DNA of 64,000 nt from Paulownia fortunei. Taxonomy: Eukaryota; Streptophyta; Magnoliopsida; Lamiales; Paulowniaceae. Positions 1 through 10,297 of the stretch are shown piece by piece. The stretch covers positions 1,798,001-1,862,000 of the forward strand of contig JAGSPU010000052.1 of the NCBI GenBank assembly GCA_019321725.1, read 5' to 3'. Position 1 is the first letter of the stretch; each line of letters begins with the position of its first letter. Below the pieces are notes generated by a model. It did no database searches and was not told the DNA's origin. It worked only from the letters and a program-made list of their open reading frames with translations. A program made the translations under genes and the position numbers.

Positions 1-1700
1 ATTCAATCAAATGTGCAAAAAAAGATTGACTAAATTTTATATAATATTTCTAATTAAAAAGAATTAAAATTGTGTTTGGACGCGAAAGAATTTAAATTTG
101 AAAGAAGGATTTGAAAAATTAATAATCAAATTACTTCATATTATGTGAATTTTAAATCACCACGTGTGACTCAAAAAATAATTTAAAATAAGAGTATAAA
201 AATTTAAAATTTAATATAAATTTATTATGATACAAAATTCAATAGCATCAATTATAAATTTAACATTATAAGCGCTAAATCCATTAATCAAAGCCTAAAT
301 TAACTAGTCAATAGCATCAATTAGTTTATAATTTTGAAATGGAGAGAATACTATTTATTTCTCATTTTTATATGTATATACCATGGTGACCGTGATTTGC
401 ATGCTTCTGATGGCCGGCTATGAAATCTAAAGTGGGACATAATTGTCAAAAGTCAACTCCACTAGTGATAATAGCTGTACATCAACCACAAAAACAGTCA
501 AGAACACAAAGTCTCAAAAACAGAAAAGGTTTCATTGACCATTTTAAGGAATATGCTTCAACCTCATTTTATGTGAAATAGATGTACTGTTTTTGGTCTA
601 CTAATGACCGTAAAATTACAGGGGTGAGTGATTTTTATTATCCATTCTTTCTAAATTCAACCTTTTTGTTTGTTTAGTGATTTATTTTTAATAAAAATAG
701 TTAAAATATTTAAATATGATAGGATTCACGTCTTTTTATATGGGTCTCAACCTGATCCAACTTCACGAATTGTTAATTATACTGACATTCGTACATTAGA
801 TCTATTATATAATGACATTTGTACTAATAATGAGGAGTCACGCCTATGTCTCAACGTCTATCATTAGTTTTCACTTGGCTCGTTATAAGACAATTGATAT
901 TTCTAACTTAATTCTTTAATTTAATTTTAATTACCTAAAAATATCGACCTAATTTTAATATTTGAGGACTTTAACCCGGACGACCGACTAGCCTAACATT
1001 TGTTCCAACAAATACAAAGGCAACATATGAGTTCTCTTGAGATTCGTAATGCTTAAATTGGACTTGAAATAAAATAATAAATAATTTTGCATGTAAATCC
1101 AATTTTATTAAACTACTCAATTTATACTCCATCCATTGTTAAAAGTGAAGAAAGTTAGAAAATTTATGGGATTAAAGTCTATCATTTAGAAGTATTTATT
1201 ATTTTTTAGTATGCCGTAAATCAATGGTCTATTATGTCATCTTGTACCCATTCATAGTTGAATGAGGTAGATTATTGATGAATTTATTTATGTATCGTGT
1301 GAGAACACCTAAAATTATTAGAAAAGTCTTTGAAATTGGTAAATTTTTAACATAAAATTGGATGTGACAATTAATTGCATTGATACAACTACCAAATGCA
1401 AAATTCAGAGAGTGGGTAGAAAAATTTGCACGCCAAGATTCATCCTATTCTTCAAGGTAGGTACTTCGAATATTCTCTCCCTCGTGGAACATGTGGTAGT
1501 CCATAATCTTTATTATTAATTTCTCAGAGTGTACGAATCTTTCTCGGTCAATCTCAATCTTTCTAGAAAAGCTGTTCATCAAAAACTAGAAAAACCAAAG
1601 AAAAATTAATGTAATCAACTGCAAATGCTTCAAAAAAAAATATATATATAACTGGACATAAATTTCTTGGCATAAAAAATAAAAAGAAAAAAGAAAAGCC
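1..1700. other. Gene-free AT-rich spacer
   Basis: No open frame here resembles a protein. The first 330 bases carry an AT-rich stretch beginning near a 'gtgtttgga' motif, with 'aaatttaaaat' tracts similar in style to those at 32.5-32.65 kb, so it may be a decayed small inverted-repeat element. Nothing else is recognised. The right edge leads into the 3' flank of the first MAGLQY gene. Confidence 0.5.
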
Positions 1701-1762
1701 TCAATGAAAATAAAAATTGGACCAAAAAACAGTATATTGCATAACAATCATCACTTTGCTTT

Positions 1763-1793
1763 GAGAGGCCTTTACAAAACTCTTAGGCCTCTC
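1763..1793 (-). other. 3'-UTR hairpin downstream of first MAGLQY gene
   Basis: Perfect 9-bp inverted repeat: GAGAGGCCT at 1763-1771 and AGGCCTCTC at 1785-1793, with a 13-nt loop. It lies 92 nt beyond the stop codon of the small gene at 1885-2130. A matching structure with the same loop length and spacing follows the second paralogue. A role in mRNA 3'-end formation or stability is inference. Confidence 0.55.
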
Positions 1794-1884
1794 CAATATT
1801 TTGTATCCAACAGATACACATAAAAGTCTATCCAATAACTCTTGAACAAACTATTTTATTGATATATATATATATAGTAAATAT

Positions 1885-2130
1885 TTAATTTTGCTTATGA
1901 ATGATGGGAGCATAGGCTACTGATGAAGAAGGAATTGCTTTTACAATCTTGCCCTTGCTGGTGAGGGAATTGGGCTGCTTCGAGTCCTCCGAGTTGTCGA
2001 TCTTGACTAGGGAAACTTGCCGTGTAGGGTTATCTCCTCCGCCTCCGGTGGTGGTGGCGGCGGCCGCCGCCGATTGTTGGAGAGGGAACAAGAAATCAGT
2101 TGGAAAGAATTTGTATTGAAGTCCAGCCAT
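1885..2130 (-). CDS. Small FFPTDF-motif protein, MAGLQY family, copy 1
   Basis: Encodes 81 residues. The start is the ATG at 2130, giving MAGLQYKFFPTDFLFP. The frame stays open upstream to 2172, but without another ATG. After the conserved N-terminus come a short Ala/Thr/Gly low-complexity stretch (about residues 21-32) and a polar middle. The C-terminus, SSSVAYAPIIHKQN, matches the second copy's SSSSVALAPIHKHN. No signal peptide, membrane segment or known catalytic motif is visible. I recall similar short proteins in other eudicots without an assigned function. It is the first of three head-to-tail paralogues on this strand, each with its own TATA box, so it is transcribed separately. The existence of a gene is well supported by paralogue conservation at both ends; the function is unknown. 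Confidence 0.75.
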   Translation of the reverse strand: MAGLQYKFFPTDFLFPLQQSAAAAATTTGGGGDNPTRQVSLVKIDNSEDSKQPNSLTSKGKIVKAIPSSSVAYAPIIHKQN

Positions 2131-2240
2131 AGAATTTTTGAAAGAGTTTAGGTGAGAGAGGTTACTAGACAAGGGATTGATACAGAGAGCAATGTTTTTG
2201 AGGCCCTTTTGGTTGGTTTATAAGTGCACTAACCTTTCAT

Positions 2241-2250
2241 GTATTTATAG
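2241..2250 (-). promoter_or_regulatory. TATA box of MAGLQY copy 1
   Basis: CTATAAATAC on the minus strand, about 110 nt upstream of the ATG at 2130. The second and third paralogues have TATAAATA-type boxes at similar places (70-130 nt upstream of their ATGs). Confidence 0.6.
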
Positions 2251-2259
2251 AGCCACAAA

Positions 2260-5060
2260 TAGGCATGTGATGGTATCTTCAACTAACAAAACCTAAAGTC
2301 AAATTTTATTTTTCCTTTTTCTTTATGGTCCTTTTTTATTTATTATTATTATTATACACTTGGGAATATTCTGGTCCATGCAGTGAAGGGAAAATTTATA
2401 CTTTTTTTGTTCTGTAAGTTGGTGTATTCTCAATTTGGGACCTTTATTTGTCTAATTATTAAATTTGGTCCATTATCCTGTGACTCAATAGTAACTTGGG
2501 TCTTTTTAATAAAAAAATATTCAAATTTTGGTCGAAAAATTCAAGATTTAAGTGAAGTATTACCAAATGAAGAGAAAATTAGGCGAGTGATGACATGGCA
2601 TGCCTTAATTTCAATTTTTATGTTCTTTTTTATTTTTTAGGATGACATGGGTGAAATTGTCTTTTGTTATTTACAATTTTTTCATATTGAAATTCATGTT
2701 TGTTTTTTTTTTAATTATTATTATTGTGTACTTGGGAATATTGTGTTCCACACAGTGAATCTACTCTATATATATGACAAAAAACGATCGGAGTGGGGGT
2801 TCAAATTCAGGTAGGAACCTGCAACTGAATTTCGGTATGAAATAATCACTTTGAGTCGGTTTTTGTGCGCAAAAATATACAGTCGGTGAAGGGCACCTGG
2901 AATCTAATCAATGCATATTTCGCAATTTAACCCTCCAAGGTTCTAAATATAAGGGTTTTGGAGGTACAATATTTAATTTGATGAAGTTTGGTACCGAGTA
3001 TAAAAAAAAATAAAAAAATCACTTCAAATAAATAGCAATAATATAATTAACTTGATGCCATTTGAATTTAAATAAACCATGAATTCATGATGATGTGTTG
3101 GAGAGGCACTTTTATACAAGTATATTTTAATTGTCTAGATGTGTGATTTTGGCAAAGTCTAGTCATTGCTTTCATCATCTTATTTATTTTAATTCTAATT
3201 GATATTGCATTATTGATTTATAAATGGTCCCTTTAGAGACAAGTTGAGAATGAATAACATAATCTTGAGTATAATTAATGTTTGAGGCCATTGTGCTTAG
3301 TGAGTGTTACAGTTAGTTAAAGAATGTATGAGTTTAATAGTAACTTGAAAGATACCAAGTTGTCTTGAAGAGTTTTGGCATTGATTTGTTATAAAATCTG
3401 TTTAATTTTTGTTAATTGTCATTGTCATGAAAGTTGATTCTGTTTTAAAGATACATTTAACAGAATGATGAGTTTTTGTTTTTTTTTTCAATTTTTGAGA
3501 AGACAATTTATAACATCAACATGTCAATATGTTACTATCAATCTAGGAATATATATCGAAATTTGGATTCGCTTCGTTTGAGGCTGATTTTTAAATTTAT
3601 AGAAGTATATGGGATTGGTTTTGAAAAATAAAAAATAAAAATTTTAGTAGTGTTATTTTAAAATTTTTTTTTATATTTTAAAATCATAAAATTAATTTAA
3701 CAGGCCTAAATCGAACCGACGAGTCGTTGCGGGTTTGGATCCAAATCCAATGATGGTAGGGTGAATATTAAGTTTTGAACAAAATTTTTTTAAACTAATA
3801 AATAATACTTTATTTAATGTAAAAAAAACTGTTACAATAATAAACTACCCGGAAAATTTAGTCGACCTCGATTTCAAAATCTCTAAAATCTTGAAACAAA
3901 ATCATGAGAACTGGGTTTATAATTTTTTTTTCTTCTCGAACTAATTCTAAAATTCGACATAATGAACATTAGGGTCTCATTTAGCTAGCCTACGGTTTTG
4001 TTTGCTCGATAATCCTAATTTTTAAGTTAGAAAAATCATCGCTTTTAAAATATAAATTGGGTTGAACAAATAAATAATCATCTAATTTCTTGAACCCTCG
4101 CAGTTACAGAGTACTTGATTTGTAATTTCAAGAAGTTTGTTCCCAAAAAAGAACTCATTTGAGCCAATCCAATTTATTTATTGATGGATTGTTTTTATTG
4201 TATTTTGGTCCTTTGGTGTTGCTCAAATTTCAGTTTAGTCCCTAAAGTTTTAACACTTATTTGTTTTCAAGAACAGAAACTCGGAAGATTAAAAACCTAG
4301 GAGTTTTCTTCTTGTTATTAGCTATTTATAGTTTATAGATGTGAAACTCCGAAAATTATGTCCATGCCAACAAATCGTATTAGAAGGACCATTTTACTTT
4401 TTCTTTGAAAGCTTAGGGTGCAATTTAACATTTAATAAAAAAATCATGACCAAAATGAAAATCACCCCTAGAAATTACTTCTAAGAGACAAGAGCAAGAA
4501 TATCCCAAACTCAAGGACTATATCTAGATTAAACTAGTCCACAAATTTCACTAGTAAAATATGTAGGAATTCTTGAATCATGAACAATAATATGATACCA
4601 TTTTCAGACTAAAGAAATTTTCAGAAATAGAAAGATGGATTGTGGACAAAGGGTTTTGCATATGTCAGAAATCCACTAGTCGAACAATTTCATTGTTCAT
4701 AATAAGAAAAAATAGTGTTGAGGTAACGCCATGAATAGGACCCCAATCAAAACATAATCAACAGATCCAAAATGCAATCGTATAAGTAAAAAAAAATTGA
4801 ATGACTATTGGATGTGTTCGAAAGGTTAGGAGTTGATTTATAAGTAATTCTTGATTTTCAAACTTTTCTATCCAGATGATCAGTACAAGATCAAATAAAA
4901 TAGGAAACAGATAATATTTAGTGGTAATAACATTTTACCTCAATCTCTTGAAGATATAAGCTCTTCGATTATTCAACAAAAAAAAAAAAAAAACAATTAA
5001 GAAGCCAAGAATCTGGCAAAATTTGTACATAATTTTACAACGGATCATACATAGTTGTGA
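2260..5060. other. Spacer between MAGLQY copies 1 and 2
   Basis: No gene seen. The 2383-2640 open frame is AT-rich with phrases such as 'ttgggaccttta' and 'aaatttggtcc', typical of non-coding repeats and similar to 59.8-60.1 kb and 4.2 kb. About 3530-3770 resembles the AT-rich element near 25.3-25.7 kb. The rest is simple AT-rich sequence. Confidence 0.5.
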
Positions 5061-5069
5061 TTATCAATT

Positions 5070-5102
5070 GTAGAAGTCTTTGTAAAACAATTAGGCCTCC
5101 AC
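5070..5102 (-). other. 3'-UTR hairpin downstream of second MAGLQY gene
   Basis: Counterpart of the hairpin at 1763-1793. Ten-base arms (5070-5079 and 5093-5102) enclose a 13-nt loop. On the minus-strand transcript nine of ten positions pair, two of them as G.U wobbles. It begins 92 nt after the stop codon, the same distance as in copy 1. Confidence 0.5.
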
Positions 5103-5193
5103 AATTTTTATATTACACTAAAAAGACAAAAAGAGTAAACCTTTGTAAATGACTCCTAAACAAGTCTTATTGGACTGGCTTGTTCCTATTGAT

Positions 5194-5415
5194 TTAATTA
5201 TGCTTGTGAATGGGAGCCAAGGCGACAGATGAGGAGGAGGTTGCTTTGAGACTTTTGCTGATCACGGCGGCGATGGTTTCTGGGTCGTCGGTTTCGTCGG
5301 CCTTCCGGGGTTGTAGAACAGGGAGTTGCTGGTGGCTGCTGCCGTCTCTGGCGGTGGTCTGCGGAGGAGGAAACAAGAAATCTGTTGGGAAGAAATTGTA
5401 TTGAAGTCCAGCCAT
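5194..5415 (-). CDS. Small FFPTDF-motif protein, MAGLQY family, copy 2
   Basis: Encodes 73 residues. It starts MAGLQYNFFPTDFLFPPP and ends SSSSVALAPIHKHN, both close to copy 1. The middle, about residues 19-57, differs: it is Gln/Ser/Asp-rich and has no low-complexity Ala run. The ATG at 5415 is the first in frame and lies about 70 nt below a TATA box. No targeting signal or membrane span is apparent. An antisense open frame of similar length overlaps it but is a shadow. Conserved ends with a divergent middle are what one expects of a real paralogue pair under selection on short terminal motifs. The function is not known to me. Confidence 0.75.
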   Translation of the reverse strand: MAGLQYNFFPTDFLFPPPQTTARDGSSHQQLPVLQPRKADETDDPETIAAVISKSLKATSSSSVALAPIHKHN

Positions 5416-5486
5416 GAAAAGTAGTTGGTATAGAGGACTAGTTATGTTTGTTGTTTCTGTATTGGTGGAGCCTTAGGATTTCACTT

Positions 5487-5496
5487 ATATTTATAG
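5487..5496 (-). promoter_or_regulatory. TATA box of MAGLQY copy 2
   Basis: CTATAAATATA on the minus strand, 72-81 nt upstream of the ATG at 5415. Sequence and placement parallel the boxes of copies 1 and 3. Confidence 0.6.
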
Positions 5497-5519
5497 AGTG
5501 TTTGTGAGAGGTGTAAATG

Positions 5520-7640
5520 AAATTTAGGTAGCTGTGAAATTTAGCTTATTTCCCCAATGAAAAGAGTTAGAAACAAGGTTTTTGAGTTTGTATTTATTTG
5601 AAAGTAACTTAAAATATGTCAATTTGTAAGTACTTTACCTAAATGTATGAGGATAGGATTTGAGTTAAAAAATTCTCTATTTTAATATCTTGTTTTATTT
5701 TAAAATTATGTTACGACTTATATAATTAATATTAATTATATATTTAAAAAATATTTTATACACTTAACCTGTCTTAAAATATAAGATTCGTATTTTTTTT
5801 AAACGAGGTTTAAATATTTACTTTTAACATATTCACTTTTTTATTTTGAAATTTGTACTTTTTTTTTTAGAGTTTGTTCCTGTCCATATATTGTAATCCA
5901 CCAACCCTTAAAAAGGAACAAAAAACCTTGATTACATGGATTAACTTAACTTAAAGTATGATTAAACTGATTTTTTTTTTCCTTAAATAATATGGGTTTG
6001 CTAGCTGCGCATGAATCATGACGTGCTTGAGAAAATCTCTTTCTTTTCTTTATTTATTATAATGGTTGCCCACATTGACCACATGATTGAGATGGGCAAT
6101 AACATGTGAGCCATAGAATTGCACTATGTTTTCTTTAAGAAAATATCTTTCACTTAAATTTGAGTATGCTAAGTTTATGTCTTAATTAAAATGTTTTAAA
6201 GTTCACAATTAAATAGTCTACTTTATTACAAATAGTAACTAAACTTCCAACTTTCGTAAATATTTTTTATTTTATTTTTTTAAGAAGGATACTCGTTAAT
6301 TGTTCAACTATTAATAACTAAATTCATAATAAATAAAATTATAAGTACAAGAGTTTACCAACATGCTACATTGGCTCGTCTAACCATGATTAAATGTAAT
6401 CGACTATATAAAATGAAAAAAAATCTTTTTCAGCAATTATTACTTAAGATGGAAACTAAAATTAGTGGGAGAGGGGCAACAATTCGTAAATAAGTTTTTA
6501 TATAACACCTCATTCTTATTACATTTTCGATAATGAAAAAAAAAATAAAAAATCAAAATGTCATTTTCGATTGTAAATATATATTAGATTAGAAAATTGT
6601 ACAATTACGAACCATATGGCATAAAATTATCAATAAATTGGTCGACAGACTAAGTAAGATTAAATTCTTAATTATTCCTTTCTTTTCTAAAACATAGGCA
6701 ACATCAGAATTTGGAATAATTAATACACATTGGATAAAGGCTGCTAACTTGATGGCTTTGTGAATAAAAAAAAAGCCCAACAAAAGTCTATGCCTTTTAG
6801 GCCCGAAAGCTGAAATGAGGTAAGCCCATAACTCATAAAAGTCATGCCCATTTTGTTTTAAGGGCCACAAAAGCTATATTTGAGATAGGCCCATCAAGTC
6901 AACAGGCCCACGGACCACCACAAGCCATGTCCATTCTGTTTTCCCACTTTCTCCTAATTCCTCTAGCATTCGATGATCTAAGAATGGGCACTAAAGCCCA
7001 TCAAGTGGGCATGTTAATAAGCCCATTATTAGCCACTCTTCCCTCGATATTTACTCGACTCAAATTCGAATTAATTAGTAAAAATAATAATAATATATAT
7101 ATAATTATTTTTATTAAAAAAAGATATTCAATCAACTTGATTATTGAATCTCGACTTGATTAATAAAAATAATAATAAAATAAATATAAAAAATATCAAA
7201 TTACTCAAACTCGTATTTTGTTGGATTAAAAATCGATCTCGATAAGTTTGCCTTTATCTCATTTACAATCTTTCTTGTTTTAAGTATATGCGGATACCGC
7301 GGAAGCAATTTAATGTCACAAAACAATGATTTATAATTATTATTTAACAAAATCTAACAATTCATTTTGACATTCATGAGAAACAAAATAAATAAATAAA
7401 TAAAACTGCACAGTGATTAGGGTCCATGAAACCCGACATCCTGAAGTAAATTTCTCCCATTACAATAAAAAAAATTAATGACATGTTGTAAAAAAAAAAG
7501 CATTTAACAAGAACTAATTAAATGTAATATATTATTAACAACTACTGCAAAAGACACCAAAGAAGAACCAACTAACTCTTTGAAAACTCATCGGATTAGA
7601 ACAACCTCATGAATCAAAATATTGGGCCTAAACCTCTCAG
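5520..7640. other. Spacer between MAGLQY copies 2 and 3
   Basis: No gene seen. 6775-7030 holds a dense cluster of GGCCCA/AGCCCA motifs in both orientations. 7035-7255 is an AT-rich repeat with scattered TCGA-containing words, related to stretches near 34.4 and 57.2 kb. The remainder is AT-rich. Confidence 0.5.
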
Positions 7641-7642
7641 GA

Positions 7643-7926
7643 TCACTTGTATAATACATTCCTTTTGCTTGCTACCTTCTGCGTAGGAATGTGGCTCACC
7701 GTCAGTGCTGGAAATTTGACAACCTTGTAACTGCGGGAATTTTTATCTGCGGCGACCTCAGCTGCACTTTTCAGGTGTGCATCATCCGCATCTGTTTCGT
7801 CGTCGATTGGGCGTTCGACGGGTGCAAGTCCTTGATGTTGACGGTGAGTAGTGGCGGTGGTGTTGGTGGTGGTGGCGTTGGGTAATAGAAATCAGTAGGA
7901 AAGAAGTAATATTGCATGCCAGCCAT
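7643..7926 (-). pseudogene. MAGLQY family copy 3, frameshifted
   Basis: The ATG at 7926 opens MAGMQYYFFPTDFYYP followed by a Pro-rich run, the family's N-terminus. That frame then runs into unrelated sequence and stops after 51 codons. In another frame the sequence continues as an acidic stretch (IDDETDADDAH) and a tail, KVVKFPALTVSHIPTQK, that lines up with the KIVKAIPSSSVAYAP and SLKATSSSSVALAP tails of copies 1 and 2, ending at the TGA at 7643. The break falls in or just after a CCA/CAC triplet repeat at about 7850-7885. Either the copy is a recent pseudogene or an indel was introduced in the repeat during assembly. The intact TATA box favours a live gene. Confidence 0.6.
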
Positions 7927-8050
7927 GTCTGCAAAACGTATTGTGAAATAAGGAGAGATTTAATTTGGAGAAGAAGATCTTCGGTTTGTGGAGGTTTTTG
8001 GTTCGAGAATTTTCGTGACTTTGGGGTTTTTAATGTTGATGGCCGATGGG

Positions 8051-8060
8051 TATATTTATG
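8051..8060 (-). promoter_or_regulatory. TATA box of MAGLQY copy 3
   Basis: CATAAATATA on the minus strand, about 125-135 nt upstream of the ATG at 7926, matching the promoter layout of the two paralogues. Confidence 0.5.
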
Positions 8061-8315
8061 AGGAAACCTTTTCCTAAGAGAAATAGTAGAAGAAAGTTTG
8101 AAGAGTTTAATATTTTTTGAGGCTTGGGCTCTACGCAAAGGTTAGAGCACATTGAATTGACGTCAAATTGATTTGAGGAAGTCCATGTACCAGCCAAATT
8201 CTTGACATTAAAATAGAATAGAAGCTTCCAATGTTGTGTTGAAAGTTTGGACTTCCTAGGATTGCTAATACTATATTTGATTTTGGTCCAATTATAAAAA
8301 AGTTCCTAAAGAACA

Positions 8316-8803
8316 CGTTATGTTTGGTTTTATTTTCTCCTTTTTTTTTTTTTTTTTTTTGGGAGACGTAATATGTGTTTGTTATTTTTATGTTTTGGAA
8401 TAATTTTTAAAATATTAATTATTTATTATAATATTTCAATAAATATATATTTTACTATGTCTCACTAACTAAAATACATTGTTATTTTGTTGTGATTTGT
8501 GTAAGACATTTTCAATTATAAATGTTTTATCAATATATATATATATTTTGTTGTGATTTGTGTAAGACATTTTCAATTTAAATGTTTTATCAATATATAT
8601 ATATATATATTGATAAAACATTTATAATTGAAAATGTCTTACACAAATCACAACAAAATAACAATGACAAAATTTCTATCATGAAAATATGTTCTAAAAT
8701 ATATTATTTTATTTTTTTTCATAAAAATACTAAACACATTTTTATTCTCTATAAATGTTCGAATTAGAACGCTCCCGAAAATGGCTAGAAATAACACCAA
8801 ACG
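8316..8803. mobile_element. Probable MITE with imperfect terminal inverted repeats
   Basis: The left end reads tgtttggttttatttt; the right end, reverse complemented, reads cgtttggtgttatttc, so the termini are imperfect inverted repeats. The interior is AT-rich, non-coding and dominated by the palindrome at 8479-8664. A related sequence lies near 35.1-35.8 kb and shares the interior 'attgataaaa.atttataattgaaaat' and the right-end 'aaaataacaccaaa'. No clear target-site duplication was found, so the superfamily is open; the ends resemble hAT-like MITEs. Confidence 0.45.
8479..8664. repeat. Large palindrome: 56-bp perfect arms plus an extra direct copy
   Basis: Arms 8479-8534 and 8609-8664 are perfect reverse complements over 56 bp. 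A third, slightly altered copy in the same orientation as the left arm lies between them (about 8545-8594), bordered by (AT)n tracts. A transcript would fold into a long hairpin. Confidence 0.85.
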
Positions 8804-8809
8804 AAAGGC

Positions 8810-9690
8810 AAAATTTTTATACATTGAAATATAATTCCTAAACAAGACATGAACAATGCGTTTTTAGGTGGCTCATCCCGACTTAGGTTCGATCGGATTA
8901 TGATTTTAAGTTGTGGAGTGTTGATAAAGATCATGTGGTATGCTAAGATTTCGATATACCTATATTTTGTGATAGGTTTATGTGATATATTCCTATAAAT
9001 ATTTGTATTTTTATTTTGGACTCTAAAATTTAGAACTTTCTTCAGATTTTTTTGACCCATTTGACTTGACCATAACAGTGTTTTTATTAGGCCATCCAGA
9101 TCCTAACCGGTTCATGTGGTTTAATACTATTAGGATCTCATTAATTAATCGAGCCCAAAATACGTTGATTAATATTAATTTGACTAAATTCCAACTTGGG
9201 AAAGAAAGTAGGATATTTATGTAAGATTCAACATTGGCTGTTTTGCATTTTAAATTGAAGTTGGGTAAATTTTTTTCTACAATTTATTAAACCAAGAAAG
9301 TAATTGGATATACTAAAAATATTTCTGGTAAAATTATGAAACCATTGAGGTCATTGTTGCAAATGGCTAATGGCTAGACAGACGTTTAACGTTGCCACGA
9401 CCATCAATCGGATCCCAACATCGATCAGAGTAGTGTTTGGTACGAGGAAAGGAAACAAAGTTGTATATATTTATATATTTATAAGTAGCAATTAATTCAC
9501 ACTTTTTCCGTGGGCATTCGGTCGGATTGTTGTTTTTTTTTTTTTTTTTCTCCTAAGTTGAATTTTAGGTTACCAAAACTCCATGTTAACAAAACAGGTC
9601 GATTATCAGGTAATAAAATACAACCCGGCCCTAACTGTCCAAACCCGACAATAGGCGACCCGCACCCACACCTACTTTTACGGCAAAACA
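8810..9690. other. Gene-free spacer
   Basis: AT-rich sequence with a run of 18-19 T near 9533-9551. Nothing protein-like is seen. The right part grades into the 3' flank of the calmodulin-binding protein gene. Confidence 0.45.
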
Positions 9691-9699
9691 TAGGAAAAT

Positions 9700-10297
9700 G
9701 AAGTACTGATAAAAATGTCAATGAAGCTTCATCATTTACATCAAACCAAATATCAAATCATTATATTTTTCAAATACATACACGGACATAAGAATTTACA
9801 GAAAGGTACCATAATTGCTTCAATGGGGTACAAATAATGCAATCCATACCAGAAAGAATAAAAGAAACATGCTCTATACTCCCTAGCAAAATTCTGAGGC
9901 AACATATATAATGACCTGCATCAATACGCTTATTGACAAAATCTGCAATTTGCTTTGCCCGAGTCGCGAGACTTTGTTCTTAGAGAATCTGCATTGAAGA
10001 ATATGGAGTTATGAATTTTAGAAGTATAGAATCTGCAGATTAATCATGGACTACTAAAATCCCAGTTGCTGCCATTTTCACTGTTAACATACATTGACAA
10101 TAGTCTCTTATTATGAAGGCAACTGAGAGATAAGACCAATATATGAAAGTGGATGGTAAGTTCAATAGACCGCCAAACTTTCTTGCCAAAAGAAAACAGG
10201 TCTGAAATGAGTAAACCACATACATTGATGACTATAAATATCATAAGGCATACCTTCAAAAACAGCATCAGATGGTAACTAGGAACCTTTAGTATGT
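9700..10297 (-). other. 3' flank / probable 3' UTR of the PICBP-like gene
   Basis: Sequence downstream of the TGA at 10298 on the minus strand. Short frames in it (to 10044) have no recognisable product. Poly(A)-signal-like AT-rich words occur, but a cleavage site cannot be fixed. Confidence 0.35.

Noticed and set aside
2383..2640. 85-codon open frame, plus strand
   Set aside because: Phe/Ile-rich translation of AT-rich repeat-like sequence; no protein features and similar text elsewhere is non-coding.
2810..2835. tRNA B-box-like ggttcaaattc, possible tRNA or SINE
   Set aside because: No matching A box or cloverleaf could be placed around it.
7782..8138. 118-codon minus-strand frame over MAGLQY copy 3
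   Set aside because: His/Arg-rich, it is the wrong frame of the CCA repeat and 5' leader; the paralogue-like peptide lies in the other two frames.
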